64,000 nucleotides of DNA from Actinoallomurus sp050942425. Lineage in GTDB: Bacteria > Actinomycetota > Actinomycetes > Streptosporangiales > Streptosporangiaceae. Positions 1 through 8,020 of this stretch are shown here, piece after piece. Below the pieces are notes generated by a model that saw only the letters and a list, made by a program, of their open reading frames with translations, ran no database searches and was not told where the DNA came from. The translations under genes were made by a program, and so were the position numbers. The stretch spans positions 3,534,001 to 3,598,000 of the forward strand of contig NZ_CP192063.1 of NCBI RefSeq assembly GCF_050942425.1. The letters run 5' to 3'. Numbering within the stretch: the stretch's first letter is position 1; every line of letters begins with the position of its first letter.

Positions 1-66
1 GGGGTATCGTTTGGTTCCCAATGAAATCTATGGGAGGCGGGCTGGCTCCCGCTCGCGGTCCGGGCC

Positions 67-969
67 TCACCCGATCTCTTGGGGACCCGATCCGTCCTCC
101 GGCGGGAGCCGGCGAGCGGCCTGATCGAGGATCTCCGTGACGTGGAGGCCGAAGGCGGCGTCGCAGTCATGAGCTCGGCCGGTGCGGGCCGAGTCGATCA
201 GGGTGTCGATCATCCGCCGCAGCGCGGTCACCGCTGTGTCCTCGCTCGACGGCATCGCGGTGACGCCGTGGGCGCCGCGCAGCTCCACCGCGGCGCCGGA
301 GGCGGGGCCCGGTGCGGTGAGGGTGAGCGTCACGGTGCTGGACGCGCCCGCCTCGTGCCGCAGGACGAGGTGCACCGTGTCGCCCGGGCCGGTCGTGGCG
401 GTCGCCACCTCGCGTACGTCGCCGAGAACGGGAAGCAGCACGGACAGGGCGTGCGGGCCGACGTCCCACAGTGCCCCCTTCTCGTGCCGCCACGGCGAGT
501 TCGCGAACGGCCCGCCGTCGAGCGCGCCGATCCACGCCGCGTGTGCGGTGAACCAGCCGCCCTTCCGGGCCTGCTCGGCGATCCACGCCCGTGGCTCATC
601 GGTGAACCGGGAGGTGAAGAAGACCGCCGAGGCGACACCGGTCTCCTTCACCGCGTCCGCGACCTCCCGGGCGGCGGAGACGTCGATGGCCAGGGGCTTG
701 TCCAGCAGAAGGTGGCGGCCGGCCCGCGCGGCGCGTACGGCCAGCGGCGCCTGGACGGCCGGCGGGAGGGCGATCGCGACCGCGTCGCTGTCGGCGACCA
801 GGGCGTCCACGTCCGCGTACGCGCGGGTGCCGAAGCGATCGGCGAGCGCGCCCGCCGCCTCGGGCCGTCGGCCCCAGACTCCGGTGAAGTCCACCTCGGG
901 GTGGTCGCGCAGAGCCGGCGCGTACGCCAGCAGCGCCCACGGGCCGGTGCCCAGAAGCCCGACGCGCAT
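67..969 (-). CDS. Gfo/Idh/MocA family oxidoreductase
   Basis: Predicted NAD(P)-dependent sugar or cyclitol dehydrogenase of about 300 residues, cytosolic. The N-terminus MRVGLLGTG is the Rossmann dinucleotide motif. LLLDKPLAID carries the conserved Lys-Pro (EKP-type) motif, and GALWDVGPHALS holds the conserved C-terminal-domain histidine, so the catalytic elements look intact. I start at the ATG at 969 because the Rossmann strand begins at once; an ATG at 987 is also in frame. DUF427 lies 115 bases upstream on the same strand, so the two could be co-transcribed. The substrate cannot be told from sequence, and no sugar operon surrounds it. Confidence 0.85.
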   Translation of the reverse strand: MRVGLLGTGPWALLAYAPALRDHPEVDFTGVWGRRPEAAGALADRFGTRAYADVDALVADSDAVAIALPPAVQAPLAVRAARAGRHLLLDKPLAIDVSAAREVADAVKETGVASAVFFTSRFTDEPRAWIAEQARKGGWFTAHAAWIGALDGGPFANSPWRHEKGALWDVGPHALSVLLPVLGDVREVATATTGPGDTVHLVLRHEAGASSTVTLTLTAPGPASGAAVELRGAHGVTAMPSSEDTAVTALRRMIDTLIDSARTGRAHDCDAAFGLHVTEILDQAARRLPPEDGSGPQEIG

Positions 970-1083
970 GCGTCCGCCGCGGCCCATCACCGCCCGCCCT
1001 CGACGAGCCGGGCGAGGTCGGCCCGCGCGTGACCGCTCATACCGTCGGGAACCCGCCACTTCGTCATCGCGTTCGGCCCGCGG

Positions 1084-1452
1084 CTACGCGGGCTGCCCGT
1101 TCACCTCGAGGGTGACGCCCGGCTTCTCGGTCCAGAAGGCGAGCAGCCCCGTGATCTCCTCGACCCTCGGGAACGGCTCCGGGTAGGACCAGACCACGTC
1201 CTCGGCGACACCGTCACCGGTCTCCACCGACCAGTAGCGGGCGTCACCCTTGAACGGGCAGTGCGACGTCGTCGCCGACGGCCGGAACAGATCCGTTTTC
1301 ACGTCCTCCGGCGGCAGGTAGTACCGCGCCGGGCAGCCCGTCTCGGTGAGGACGACCGGCCGCGACGAGGTCGCGACGACCGTGTCCTTGATCCGCACCA
1401 CGACCTGGTCCGAGCCGGGTGTGACCTCGATGTCATGTCCCTTCGTGTTCAT
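1084..1452 (-). CDS. DUF427 domain protein
   Basis: A 122-residue protein matching the small DUF427 family by pattern: ARYYLPPEDV, CPFKGDARYW and VVWSYPEP are typical family blocks, and the length is normal for a single domain. The biochemical function of the family is not established. No signal peptide or membrane segment is visible. The ATG at 1452 is preceded by a purine-rich AAGGATCGAGG stretch that can serve as ribosome binding site. It is divergent from the AraC-type regulator with 65 bases between start codons, so that gap must hold two promoters. Confidence 0.8.
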   Translation of the reverse strand: MNTKGHDIEVTPGSDQVVVRIKDTVVATSSRPVVLTETGCPARYYLPPEDVKTDLFRPSATTSHCPFKGDARYWSVETGDGVAEDVVWSYPEPFPRVEEITGLLAFWTEKPGVTLEVNGQPA

Positions 1453-1517
1453 GCCTCGATCCTTACATCTTTGGCGCGAGATTCCAGTGCCGCCCCGCTC
1501 CTGGAAGAATCGCGACC

Positions 1518-1958
1518 ATGGTCACCACGGCGGAGCGGGCGCGCGGTACGGCGAAGACCCCGGATCTGGCCGTGCTGCGGCGGCTGCGGCTGGCGAAGGA
1601 CCTCATGGACCGCGACTGGTCCGAGCCGCTCAACCTGGACGCGGTGGCCGCGCACGCCGGTTACTCCCGCTACCACTTCGTCCGGCGGTTCCGGGACGCG
1701 TACGGCGAGACGCCCGGCCAGTACCTCACCCGGCGCCGGATCGAGCGCGCGCAGGACCTGTTGCGTTCGGCCAACCTGACCGTCACCGAGATCTGCATGT
1801 TCGTCGGCTTCACAAGTCTCGGGACCTTCTGCACCCGCTTCCGGCGGCAGGTCGGCATGACGCCGAGCGAGTTCCGCGCGCAGGCGCACCGGTCCGTCCC
1901 CGCGCCGATCCCGGGCTGTTTCGTCATGCTGTGGGCCGGCGGCTTCCGCGCCGACTGA
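1518..1958 (+). CDS. Short AraC-family transcriptional regulator
   Basis: A 146-residue DNA-binding protein consisting of little more than the two helix-turn-helix units of AraC/XylS regulators. LDAVAAHAGYSRYHFVRRF is HTH1. The second unit runs through VTEICMFVGFTSLGTF and ends in the family signature FRRQVGMTPSEFR. There is no N-terminal effector-binding domain, so any signal must be sensed by the short flanks or elsewhere. The VOC gene 75 bases downstream is in the same direction; AraC plus VOC/glyoxalase pairs are common in actinomycetes, which suggests the regulator controls its neighbour. That link is inference. Confidence 0.88.
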   Translation: MVTTAERARGTAKTPDLAVLRRLRLAKDLMDRDWSEPLNLDAVAAHAGYSRYHFVRRFRDAYGETPGQYLTRRRIERAQDLLRSANLTVTEICMFVGFTSLGTFCTRFRRQVGMTPSEFRAQAHRSVPAPIPGCFVMLWAGGFRAD

Positions 1959-2033
1959 GCAACATTCGAGAATCCGCAGTTCAAGGCCGTTCCCTACGGT
2001 GGGTTTCGTTACCTCACGCGAAGGAGCGAAGCC

Positions 2034-2489
2034 ATGATCACCGGACTTGGACTGGCCACGATCTGGGTCCTGGACCAGGACTCGGCCAAGGAGTTCTTCA
2101 CCGAGAAGCTCGGCCTGGAGCTCCGCAACGACATGACCCTCGGCGAGGGCGGCATGCGCTGGGTCACCGTGGGGGCGAAGGGCCGGCCGGAGCTGGACCT
2201 CACCCTCATGATCCCCGGCCCGCCGTCGCTCGACGCGGAGTCCGCGGAGCAGCTCAAGGCGCTCATCGCGAAGGGCGTCCTCGGCGCCGGGGCGTTCACC
2301 ACCGACGACTGCGTGGCCGAACACCGGGCGCTCGCCGCGAAGGGCGTCGAGTTCCTCCATGAGCCGCAGCGTCGCCCGTACGGCATCGAGGCCGTCTTCC
2401 GCGACGACTCGGGCAACTGGTACAGCCTCACCCAGCCGTTCGAGACCCTCGACGAGAGCGCCGACTGGGGAGACGTCTGCAGCGGCTGA
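2034..2489 (+). CDS. VOC (glyoxalase/bleomycin-resistance fold) protein
   Basis: A 151-residue vicinal-oxygen-chelate protein. Two beta-alpha-beta-beta-beta modules are visible: residues 1-60 (ATIWVLDQDSAKEFFTEKLG) and 80-145 (HRALAAKGVEFLHEP, then VFRDDSGNWYSLTQPF). The DDSGNWYSL block is the usual site of the C-terminal metal ligand, but a complete ligand set is not obvious, so metal dependence and substrate stay open. The start has a good AAGGAG site upstream (CGCGAAGGAGCGAAGCC). It follows the AraC-type regulator and ends at an 11-bp hairpin (2498-2534). Confidence 0.85.
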   Translation: MITGLGLATIWVLDQDSAKEFFTEKLGLELRNDMTLGEGGMRWVTVGAKGRPELDLTLMIPGPPSLDAESAEQLKALIAKGVLGAGAFTTDDCVAEHRALAAKGVEFLHEPQRRPYGIEAVFRDDSGNWYSLTQPFETLDESADWGDVCSG

Positions 2490-2497
2490 GGAACCGT

Positions 2498-2534
2498 ACG
2501 GCCGCCGTGACCGTTCACCGGGAACGGCGGCCGT
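2498..2534 (+). terminator. Hairpin after the VOC gene
   Basis: A perfect 11-bp inverted repeat, acggccgccgt at 2498-2508 and acggcggccgt at 2524-2534 with a 15-base loop, begins 9 bases after the VOC stop codon. There is no T tract, as is usual for GC-rich actinomycete terminators. Confidence 0.6.
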
Positions 2535-2634
2535 GCTCGGCCGTCCGCTCCGTCTCACCTGCCACGATGTGCCATTTGTGCATCATTCGACTACCTTGGG
2601 CGTTCGTGCGTAGTTTCGAACCCGGGGGAGTGAG

Positions 2635-3210
2635 ATGACCGAGACGGCCGTACATCCCGGTTTGACCGCCGGGATCTGGACCATCGACCCGGCGCATTCG
2701 GAGATCACCTTCAGCGTCCGGCACCTCATGACGACGGTGCGGGGAAGCTTCACCGATTTCGGCGGGAGCATCGAGATCGCCGACGATCCCTTCCTCTCCA
2801 CCGCGACCGCCGAGATCGCCATCGAGTCCATCGACACCCGCAACACCGAACGCGACGCCCACATCCGCTCCTCCGAGATCATGGACATGGCGAACCACCC
2901 CGCCATGACGTTCACCGCCACCGGGGTCGCCCCGGCCAGGACCGGCCGCCGCGCCCGCCATCCCCGCTACGGCGTCGACGGCGACCTGACCATCCGGGAC
3001 ATCACCCGCCCGGTCCACCTGATCACCGAGTTCCACGGCACCAGCGTCGATCCCTGGGGTGGCCTGCGGGCCGGGTTCACCGCCTCCACGCGGATCCTGC
3101 GATCGGACTTCGGCATCCAGTTCAACGTCCCGCTGCAGGGCGACCGCCTCGTCCTCGGGGACGAGATCGAGATCGGGCTGGAGATCCAGGCCGTCCTCGC
3201 CGACGGCTGA
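2635..3210 (+). CDS. YceI family protein
   Basis: A 191-residue YceI-like lipocalin-fold protein, a family that binds polyprenoid or other amphipathic lipids. WTIDPAHSEITFSVRHLM is the hallmark N-terminal strand pair, and HPAMTFTATGV and FGIQFNVPL fit the barrel. There is no signal peptide, so unlike E. coli YceI this one is probably cytosolic, as is common in actinobacteria. GGGGGAG lies just upstream of the ATG. The gene is monocistronic by spacing. The family assignment is firm; the ligand is unknown. Confidence 0.9.
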   Translation: MTETAVHPGLTAGIWTIDPAHSEITFSVRHLMTTVRGSFTDFGGSIEIADDPFLSTATAEIAIESIDTRNTERDAHIRSSEIMDMANHPAMTFTATGVAPARTGRRARHPRYGVDGDLTIRDITRPVHLITEFHGTSVDPWGGLRAGFTASTRILRSDFGIQFNVPLQGDRLVLGDEIEIGLEIQAVLADG

Positions 3211-3324
3211 CTCGGCCCGAGCCGTCGGTCGGTAGGTCCCGGTCGCGCCGGAGGCCACCGGATCCCGTCGGCCGGTTCCCTCCTCGGCCGGTCGCCCGCG
3301 CCGGGCCGGGGGAGCGGCCGGCCT

Positions 3325-4446
3325 TCAACCCGGGGCCTTCGCGAAGGCGATGCCGAGCGGCGCCGCGTCCAGCGGCTTCGTGCCCGTACCACCCGCGATC
3401 GTCGCGATCACCGCGTCCGACGCCGTGCTGATCACCGAGACGCTGCCGGAGAAGACGTTGCCGACCCACGCCTCCGCGCCGTCCGGTGTGATCGCCACCC
3501 TGGACGGCAGCTTCCCGACCGCGACCGTACGCCGCACCTTCCGCGTCGCCGTGTCGACCACCGCGACGACGTTGGCGTTCATCCGGCTCACGTAGGCCTT
3601 GGCGCCGTCCGGCGTCACCTGCACACCCCACGGCTCATCCCCGACACGGATCCGGGCGCGCTCCCGGCCGCTCGCCGCGTCGAGCACCGACACCGTGTCC
3701 GCCCGGGGATTCGTCACGTACAGCGTCCGGCCCGTGTGATCCACGGCGATCCCCTGCGGGCCCGCCGCGTCGCGGATCCTGCGGACCACCCGGTCGCCCC
3801 GGGCGTCCAGCACCGCGACACCGGTGTCGTACGTCACGTACGCCCGCGCGCCGTCCGCCGCGAACACCACCTGCCGGGGAGCGGTCCCGACCCGGATGCT
3901 CCGCACGACGGTGTCGGACCGAGTGTCGATCACCGCGACGGTGTCCGCGCCGCCCTTCCCGGTGTCACCTCCGGTGACCGTCGCGTACACCTTCGTCCCG
4001 TCCGGGGAGACCGCCACGTCCCGGGGGTACGGGCCCACGTGAAGCGGCCGCGCCGAGCCACTCGCCGGATCGACGACGAGCACGTCGTACTGGCCGGTGT
4101 CGGCGACGTACAGCTTCCTGCCGTCCGGCGTCGCCGCCACGCCCTGCGCCGCGTCGGTCTCGATGTTGGTCGCCACGATCCGGTGCGTCGCCACGTCCAC
4201 GGTGGCCACGCTGTACCCGCCGGTCAGGGCCAGGTACGCGAGGTACGGGCCCGTCGCACGCCTGGCCTGCGGCTGTACGCGCGACGGTTCCCACTTCGCG
4301 CCGCCCGGGGCGCTGTTGCCCGGCCGCGGCCGTGGACCCGGCCCCGTCAGCCCGAGCGCGGAGCCGGCGGGCACGGTGAGGACGACCAGACCCGCGACGC
4401 CTCCCGCCGCCAGGAGCAGACGCCGCCGTGAGATGTTCTTCGGCAC
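3325..4446 (-). CDS. Tat-exported YVTN beta-propeller protein
   Basis: A 373-residue secreted protein. The N-terminus has a twin-arginine signal (ISRRRLLLAAGG followed by a hydrophobic stretch to about residue 32), then a proline-rich linker. Residues 65-370 contain about seven 40-residue blades with the YVTN/YncE pattern: TPDGRKLYVAD, SPDGTKVYATV, AADGARAYVTY, HTGRTLYVTN, TPDGAKAYVSR and TPDGAEAWVG. Such propellers are surface or ligand-binding scaffolds, sometimes with quinohemoprotein or lactonase relatives, and no catalytic residues can be named. It starts 27 bases after the phospholipase C-like gene on the same strand, so the two Tat substrates are probably co-transcribed. Confidence 0.85.
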   Translation of the reverse strand: MPKNISRRRLLLAAGGVAGLVVLTVPAGSALGLTGPGPRPRPGNSAPGGAKWEPSRVQPQARRATGPYLAYLALTGGYSVATVDVATHRIVATNIETDAAQGVAATPDGRKLYVADTGQYDVLVVDPASGSARPLHVGPYPRDVAVSPDGTKVYATVTGGDTGKGGADTVAVIDTRSDTVVRSIRVGTAPRQVVFAADGARAYVTYDTGVAVLDARGDRVVRRIRDAAGPQGIAVDHTGRTLYVTNPRADTVSVLDAASGRERARIRVGDEPWGVQVTPDGAKAYVSRMNANVVAVVDTATRKVRRTVAVGKLPSRVAITPDGAEAWVGNVFSGSVSVISTASDAVIATIAGGTGTKPLDAAPLGIAFAKAPG

Positions 4447-4473
4447 GGTGAAACTCCTTCCCGTCCGCCGGGC

Positions 4474-5904
4474 TCAGCCGCGAGGCCGAGGCCGGGAACC
4501 CTTCTCCTGCTGGGGCGGGGTCTGCTCGGCTCCCGGGAACCGCGGCGCCGGCAACCGCTCGACCGCCTCCACCGCCTGCGCCAGGTCCCTCTTCGTGCCC
4601 GGGAGGTGCGGCGGACGGCCGTGGGCCGCCATCCCCAGCGCGGACGCCATGTCCCCGAACGCCTGCCGCCGCCACGCGCTGAGGTTCGGCACCCGGACGC
4701 CGGTCAGGCGCTCCAGAAGGCGGAGCGTCGACGTGTGGTCGAACGGCTCGCGGGCCACCCAGCCGCCCTGCGTCCAGGGCGAGACGAGGAGACACGGCAC
4801 GCGGAAGCCGCCCCCGATCGGCAGGCCCAGGACGAACTCGTCCGGCGTGCCCGCCGGAGGCACCGGGGGAGGGACGTGGTCGAACAGCCCGTCGTTCTCG
4901 TCGTAGTTGAGGATGAACAGCGTCTTGCGCCACACGTCCGGATTGGACGCGATCGCGTCGATCTTGCTGGCCACGTAGTCGGCGCCGGCCGCCGGGGTGT
5001 AGTCCGGGTGCTCCGACTGGTAACTGGTCGGGATGATCCACGAGACCGTCGGAAGCCGGTCGTGGGCCGCGTCGTATTCGAACCGGCCCGCCTCGTACGT
5101 GCGCAGCCCGTTGCGGAACAACGGTGAATCGGGCGTGGCGTTCTGAAACGCATCAAAGTATTCGAGGACGTTGCAGCCGTAATTGTCTACCTCCTGGTAG
5201 ACCCGCCACTCGACGCCTGCTTCGGTGAGCGCCTCCGGATATGTCTTCCATCGGTACGGGGCGGGATCCCGGTTGCTGACGACCGGGCCGCCCAGCGTCC
5301 CGCCCGGGTCGATGGTGCCGCTCATCAGGTACAGCCGGTTCGGCCACGTCGGCCCCATCACCGAACAGAAATAGTTGTCGCAGATCGTGAACGACTCGGC
5401 CAGGGCGAAATGGAAAGGAATGTCCGCGCGGGTGTAATGCCCCATCACGTACGGGCCGTTCTCCCCGTCGGCCGCCCGGTGCGCCGGAAGCCAGTTGTCC
5501 ATCTTCCCGTTGTTCCACGCCTGGTGCTGCACCTTCCAGGCGTGACTCGTCGACGGGATCGCCTGCGCGTTCGTCGTCCGCGTGTCCAGGTGGAAGGGCA
5601 GCAGGTAGCCCGTTGGGTTGAGCGAGTCCGGCTGGTAGAACACCGACCGTCCGGTGCTCAGCGTGATCGCCGCCGGATCCGAGAAACCGCGCACCCCCGG
5701 TAGCGTCCCGAAATAATGGTCGAACGAGCGATTCTCCTGCATCAAGATGACCACATGCTTGATGTCCGAGAGGCGCCCCTTACCCGGCGACGGCGCCTCC
5801 GCCATCGCCCGCCTCACATTCGGCGGCAGGAACTCCGCGGCGAACGCCGCCGCGGCCATCGCTCCCGCCGAACTGAACAGGCGGCGGCGGGTGAGTTCGG
5901 GCAT
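4474..5904 (-). CDS. Tat-exported phospholipase C-type phosphoesterase
   Basis: A 476-residue enzyme of the bacterial non-hemolytic phospholipase C / acid phosphatase (phosphoesterase) family, expected to hydrolyse phospholipids or other phosphoesters outside the cell. I start at the ATG at 5904 because it opens directly on the Tat signal PELTRRRLFSSAGAMAAAAFAA. The family signature HVVILMQENRSFDHYFG follows at about residues 50-66. Further blocks are MGPTWPNRLYLMSG, LFILNYDENDGLFDHVPPP and GFRVPCLLVSPW. It is shorter than phosphocholine-specific PLC because the C-terminal DUF756 repeats are absent. The beta-propeller gene follows closely. Confidence 0.88.
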   Translation of the reverse strand: MPELTRRRLFSSAGAMAAAAFAAEFLPPNVRRAMAEAPSPGKGRLSDIKHVVILMQENRSFDHYFGTLPGVRGFSDPAAITLSTGRSVFYQPDSLNPTGYLLPFHLDTRTTNAQAIPSTSHAWKVQHQAWNNGKMDNWLPAHRAADGENGPYVMGHYTRADIPFHFALAESFTICDNYFCSVMGPTWPNRLYLMSGTIDPGGTLGGPVVSNRDPAPYRWKTYPEALTEAGVEWRVYQEVDNYGCNVLEYFDAFQNATPDSPLFRNGLRTYEAGRFEYDAAHDRLPTVSWIIPTSYQSEHPDYTPAAGADYVASKIDAIASNPDVWRKTLFILNYDENDGLFDHVPPPVPPAGTPDEFVLGLPIGGGFRVPCLLVSPWTQGGWVAREPFDHTSTLRLLERLTGVRVPNLSAWRRQAFGDMASALGMAAHGRPPHLPGTKRDLAQAVEAVERLPAPRFPGAEQTPPQQEKGSRPRPRG

Positions 5905-6150
5905 CTGACACACGCTCCCGTCGAACCGAGGACCAGGAAAGACAAATAGAAAATGCCCATAGGCGGGGGTCGGACGCAACGTGAACGGACTAACGGCTGT
6001 CGATGATCATGCGACGGAAACGTTAACCGCGACAAACGGCAACACCGAGAGTCATGGCCGTATCAGGCCAGAAAAGGACCTATTGCGGCCATCCATGATT
6101 AGCCGTGGACCGCCAGCGCCGTCCCCGCGAGCCCACCCGCCCGGACGCTC

Positions 6151-6226
6151 ACCCGTACGCACCCGTACGCACGCCCGCCTGTACGCCCGCCAGGACGCCC
6201 GCCCGCCTGTACGCCCGGATGCCAGG
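6151..6226. repeat. Short degenerate tandem repeats
   Basis: Two exact copies of acccgtacgc (6151-6170) are followed by four imperfect units beginning acgcccg (6171, 6183, 6195, 6211), 12-16 bases each. No translation frame gives a plausible protein. Confidence 0.6.
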
Positions 6227-6338
6227 AACTCGTCGAGGCCTTCGCCGCCTGAGGCGGCACGCGGACACGCCCGGCCCGGCCCGACTTCCCGATCCGGCTG
6301 CCGTCCGGCGTATCGCGGCATACCCTCCTAAATGGCGG

Positions 6339-6360
6339 AAGGGGCCAGTGTCGGCCCCTT
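6339..6360. terminator. 8-bp hairpin upstream of pyk
   Basis: aaggggcc at 6339-6346 pairs perfectly with ggcccctt at 6353-6360 across a 6-base loop. It lies about 70 bases upstream of the pyk promoter, so it cannot be part of a leaderless pyk mRNA. It may end a small upstream transcript or insulate the promoter. Confidence 0.4.
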
Positions 6361-6431
6361 CGGTCTAGACCAATACGTGAACACTGGGCAACGCCGACCT
6401 GCACGAATGCGCGTACTGCCCAGTAACTACC

Positions 6432-6437
6432 TAGGGT
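6432..6437 (+). promoter_or_regulatory. -10 box of pyk (leaderless)
   Basis: TAGGGT ends 6 bases before the GTG at 6444, which places the expected transcription start on or next to the initiation codon. No clear -35 hexamer is visible. Confidence 0.55.
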
Positions 6438-6443
6438 TGTAGC

Positions 6444-7880
6444 GTGAGTCGCCGAGCAAAGATCGTCAGCACGATAGGTCCCGCCTGTTCCAGCAAGGAA
6501 CGGATCCACGCCCTCGTCGAGGCGGGGATCGACGTCGCCCGGCTCAACATGAGCCACGGCACGCAGGAACAGCACGAAGAGGTCTACGGCTATCTCCGGG
6601 AGGCCTCCAACGCCACCGGACACAGCGTCGGCATCCTCGCCGACCTCCAAGGACCCAAGATCCGGCTCGGCCGATTCGCCGACGGACCCGTCCGCCTCAC
6701 CCTCGGCGACGAGTTCACCGTCACCACCGAGGACGTCCCCGGCGACCGCAGCGAGGTCTCCACCACCTACGGCGGACTCCCCGGCGACGTCGCCCCCGGT
6801 GACACCATCCTCATCGACGACGGCCGCGTCGTCCTCAACGTCACCGCCGTCGACGGCCCCCGCGTCCGCACCCGCGTCCTCGTCGGCGGCATGGTCTCCG
6901 ACCACAAGGGCCTCAACCTCCCCGGCGTCGCCGTCAGCGTCCCCGCCCTCACCGAGAAGGACGAGGACGACCTGCGCTTCGCCCTCCGCCTCGGCGTCGA
7001 CATGGTCGCCCTGTCCTTCGTGCGCAGCCCCGCCGACGCCGAGACCGCTCGCCGCATCATGGAGGAGGAAGGACGCACCGTCCCCCTCCTCGCCAAGGTC
7101 GAGAAGCCGCAGGCCGTCGACCATCTCGAAGAGATCGTCGAAGCCTTCGACGGCATCATGGTCGCCCGCGGCGACCTCGGCGTCGAGCTGCCCCTCGAGC
7201 AGGTCCCGATCGTCCAGAAGCGCGCCATCGAGCTCACCCGCGAGAAGGCCCGCCCGGTCATCGTCGCCACCCAGATGCTCGAGTCCATGATCAGCGCGCC
7301 CCGCCCCACCCGCGCCGAGACCTCCGACGTCGCCAACGCCGTCTTCGAAGGCGCCGACGCCGTCATGCTCTCCGGCGAGACCAGCGTCGGCGACTACCCC
7401 ATCGAGTCCGTCCAGACCATGGGCCGCATCGTCTGCGCCGCCGAAGAGCACACCCTCCGCGCCAGCCACTCCCTTGACCGCGTCCCCGAGACCGTCGGCG
7501 GCGCCATCGCCCGCGCCGCCGCCGAGGTCGGCGCCACCGTCGGCGCCAAGGCCCTCGTCGCCTTCACCATGTCCGGCGAGACCGCGCGGCGCCTGTCCCG
7601 CTACCGCTCGCCGATCCCCCTCCTGGCCTTCACCGCCCGCGCCGAGACCCGCAGCCAGCTGGCCCTCGTCTGGGGCGTCGAGACCTTCATCGTCCCCGAG
7701 GTCTTCCACACCGACGATATGGTCCGCCAGGTCGAAGCCGCCGTCCTCGACGCCGGCCGCCTCCAGAAGGGCGACCGCGTCGTCATCGTCGCCGGCTCGC
7801 CCCCCGGCACCCCCGGCTCCACCAACGCCCTGCGCGTCCACCGCATCGGCGACGCCATCGCCACCCACCCGGCGTCCTGA
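6444..7880 (+). CDS. pyk: Pyruvate kinase
   Basis: Converts phosphoenolpyruvate and ADP to pyruvate and ATP in the last step of glycolysis. The 478-residue length is typical of bacterial pyruvate kinases. Hallmarks in order: KIVSTIGPAC at the N-terminus, RLNMSHG, ILADLQGPKIRLG, the B-domain (about residues 70-165), and the catalytic and metal block LLAKVEKPQAVDHLEEI...GIMVARGDLGVE. Then come ATQMLESMI, AVMLSGETSVGDYP and a C-terminal regulatory domain. The GTG at 6444 begins MSRRAKIVS, and a TAGGGT box 6 bases upstream implies a leaderless mRNA. A strong hairpin (7897-7936) follows the stop. Confidence 0.97.
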   Translation: MSRRAKIVSTIGPACSSKERIHALVEAGIDVARLNMSHGTQEQHEEVYGYLREASNATGHSVGILADLQGPKIRLGRFADGPVRLTLGDEFTVTTEDVPGDRSEVSTTYGGLPGDVAPGDTILIDDGRVVLNVTAVDGPRVRTRVLVGGMVSDHKGLNLPGVAVSVPALTEKDEDDLRFALRLGVDMVALSFVRSPADAETARRIMEEEGRTVPLLAKVEKPQAVDHLEEIVEAFDGIMVARGDLGVELPLEQVPIVQKRAIELTREKARPVIVATQMLESMISAPRPTRAETSDVANAVFEGADAVMLSGETSVGDYPIESVQTMGRIVCAAEEHTLRASHSLDRVPETVGGAIARAAAEVGATVGAKALVAFTMSGETARRLSRYRSPIPLLAFTARAETRSQLALVWGVETFIVPEVFHTDDMVRQVEAAVLDAGRLQKGDRVVIVAGSPPGTPGSTNALRVHRIGDAIATHPAS

Positions 7881-7896
7881 CACCGGACCCGGCCGA

Positions 7897-7936
7897 GTGC
7901 GGGCCATCGCCCTCAAGGGGAAGCGATGACCCGCAC
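7897..7936 (+). terminator. pyk terminator hairpin
   Basis: gtgcggg (7897-7903) pairs with cccgcac (7930-7936), and catcgc (7905-7910) with gcgatg (7923-7928), giving about 13 bp of stem with a small internal mismatch, 16 bases after the pyk stop codon. Confidence 0.6.
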
Positions 7937-8006
7937 CAACCGGGCGCACCCGGCCGCTCACCACGTGCCGGGTAAATGATCAGTCCGGGAGGGCCCGGCC
8001 GATCGG

Positions 8007-8012
8007 TAGGCT
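8007..8012 (+). promoter_or_regulatory. -10 box of the TPR-like gene (near-leaderless)
   Basis: TAGGCT ends 8 bases before the ATG at 8021, with no room for a ribosome binding site between the predicted transcription start and the start codon. Confidence 0.5.
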
Positions 8013-8020
8013 CCCGGGCC

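Larger units (their letters stand above)
5905..6443. other. Divergent intergenic region between plc-like gene and pyk
   Basis: 539 bases between two divergent start codons with no convincing gene. It contains the less GC-rich upstream region of the phospholipase gene (5930-6070), degenerate short tandem repeats (6151-6226), an 8-bp hairpin (6339-6360) and the pyk -10 box (6432-6437). A small unannotated transcript ending at the hairpin is possible. Confidence 0.6.

Noticed and set aside
1..66. Gene or regulatory element at the left edge
   Set aside because: Only 66 bases precede the first stop codon; no start, promoter or hairpin could be supported.
5981..5986. GTTCAC (minus strand) upstream of the phospholipase C-like gene as a PHO box
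   Set aside because: Only one hexamer matches; the required 11-base direct repeats are not present in register.
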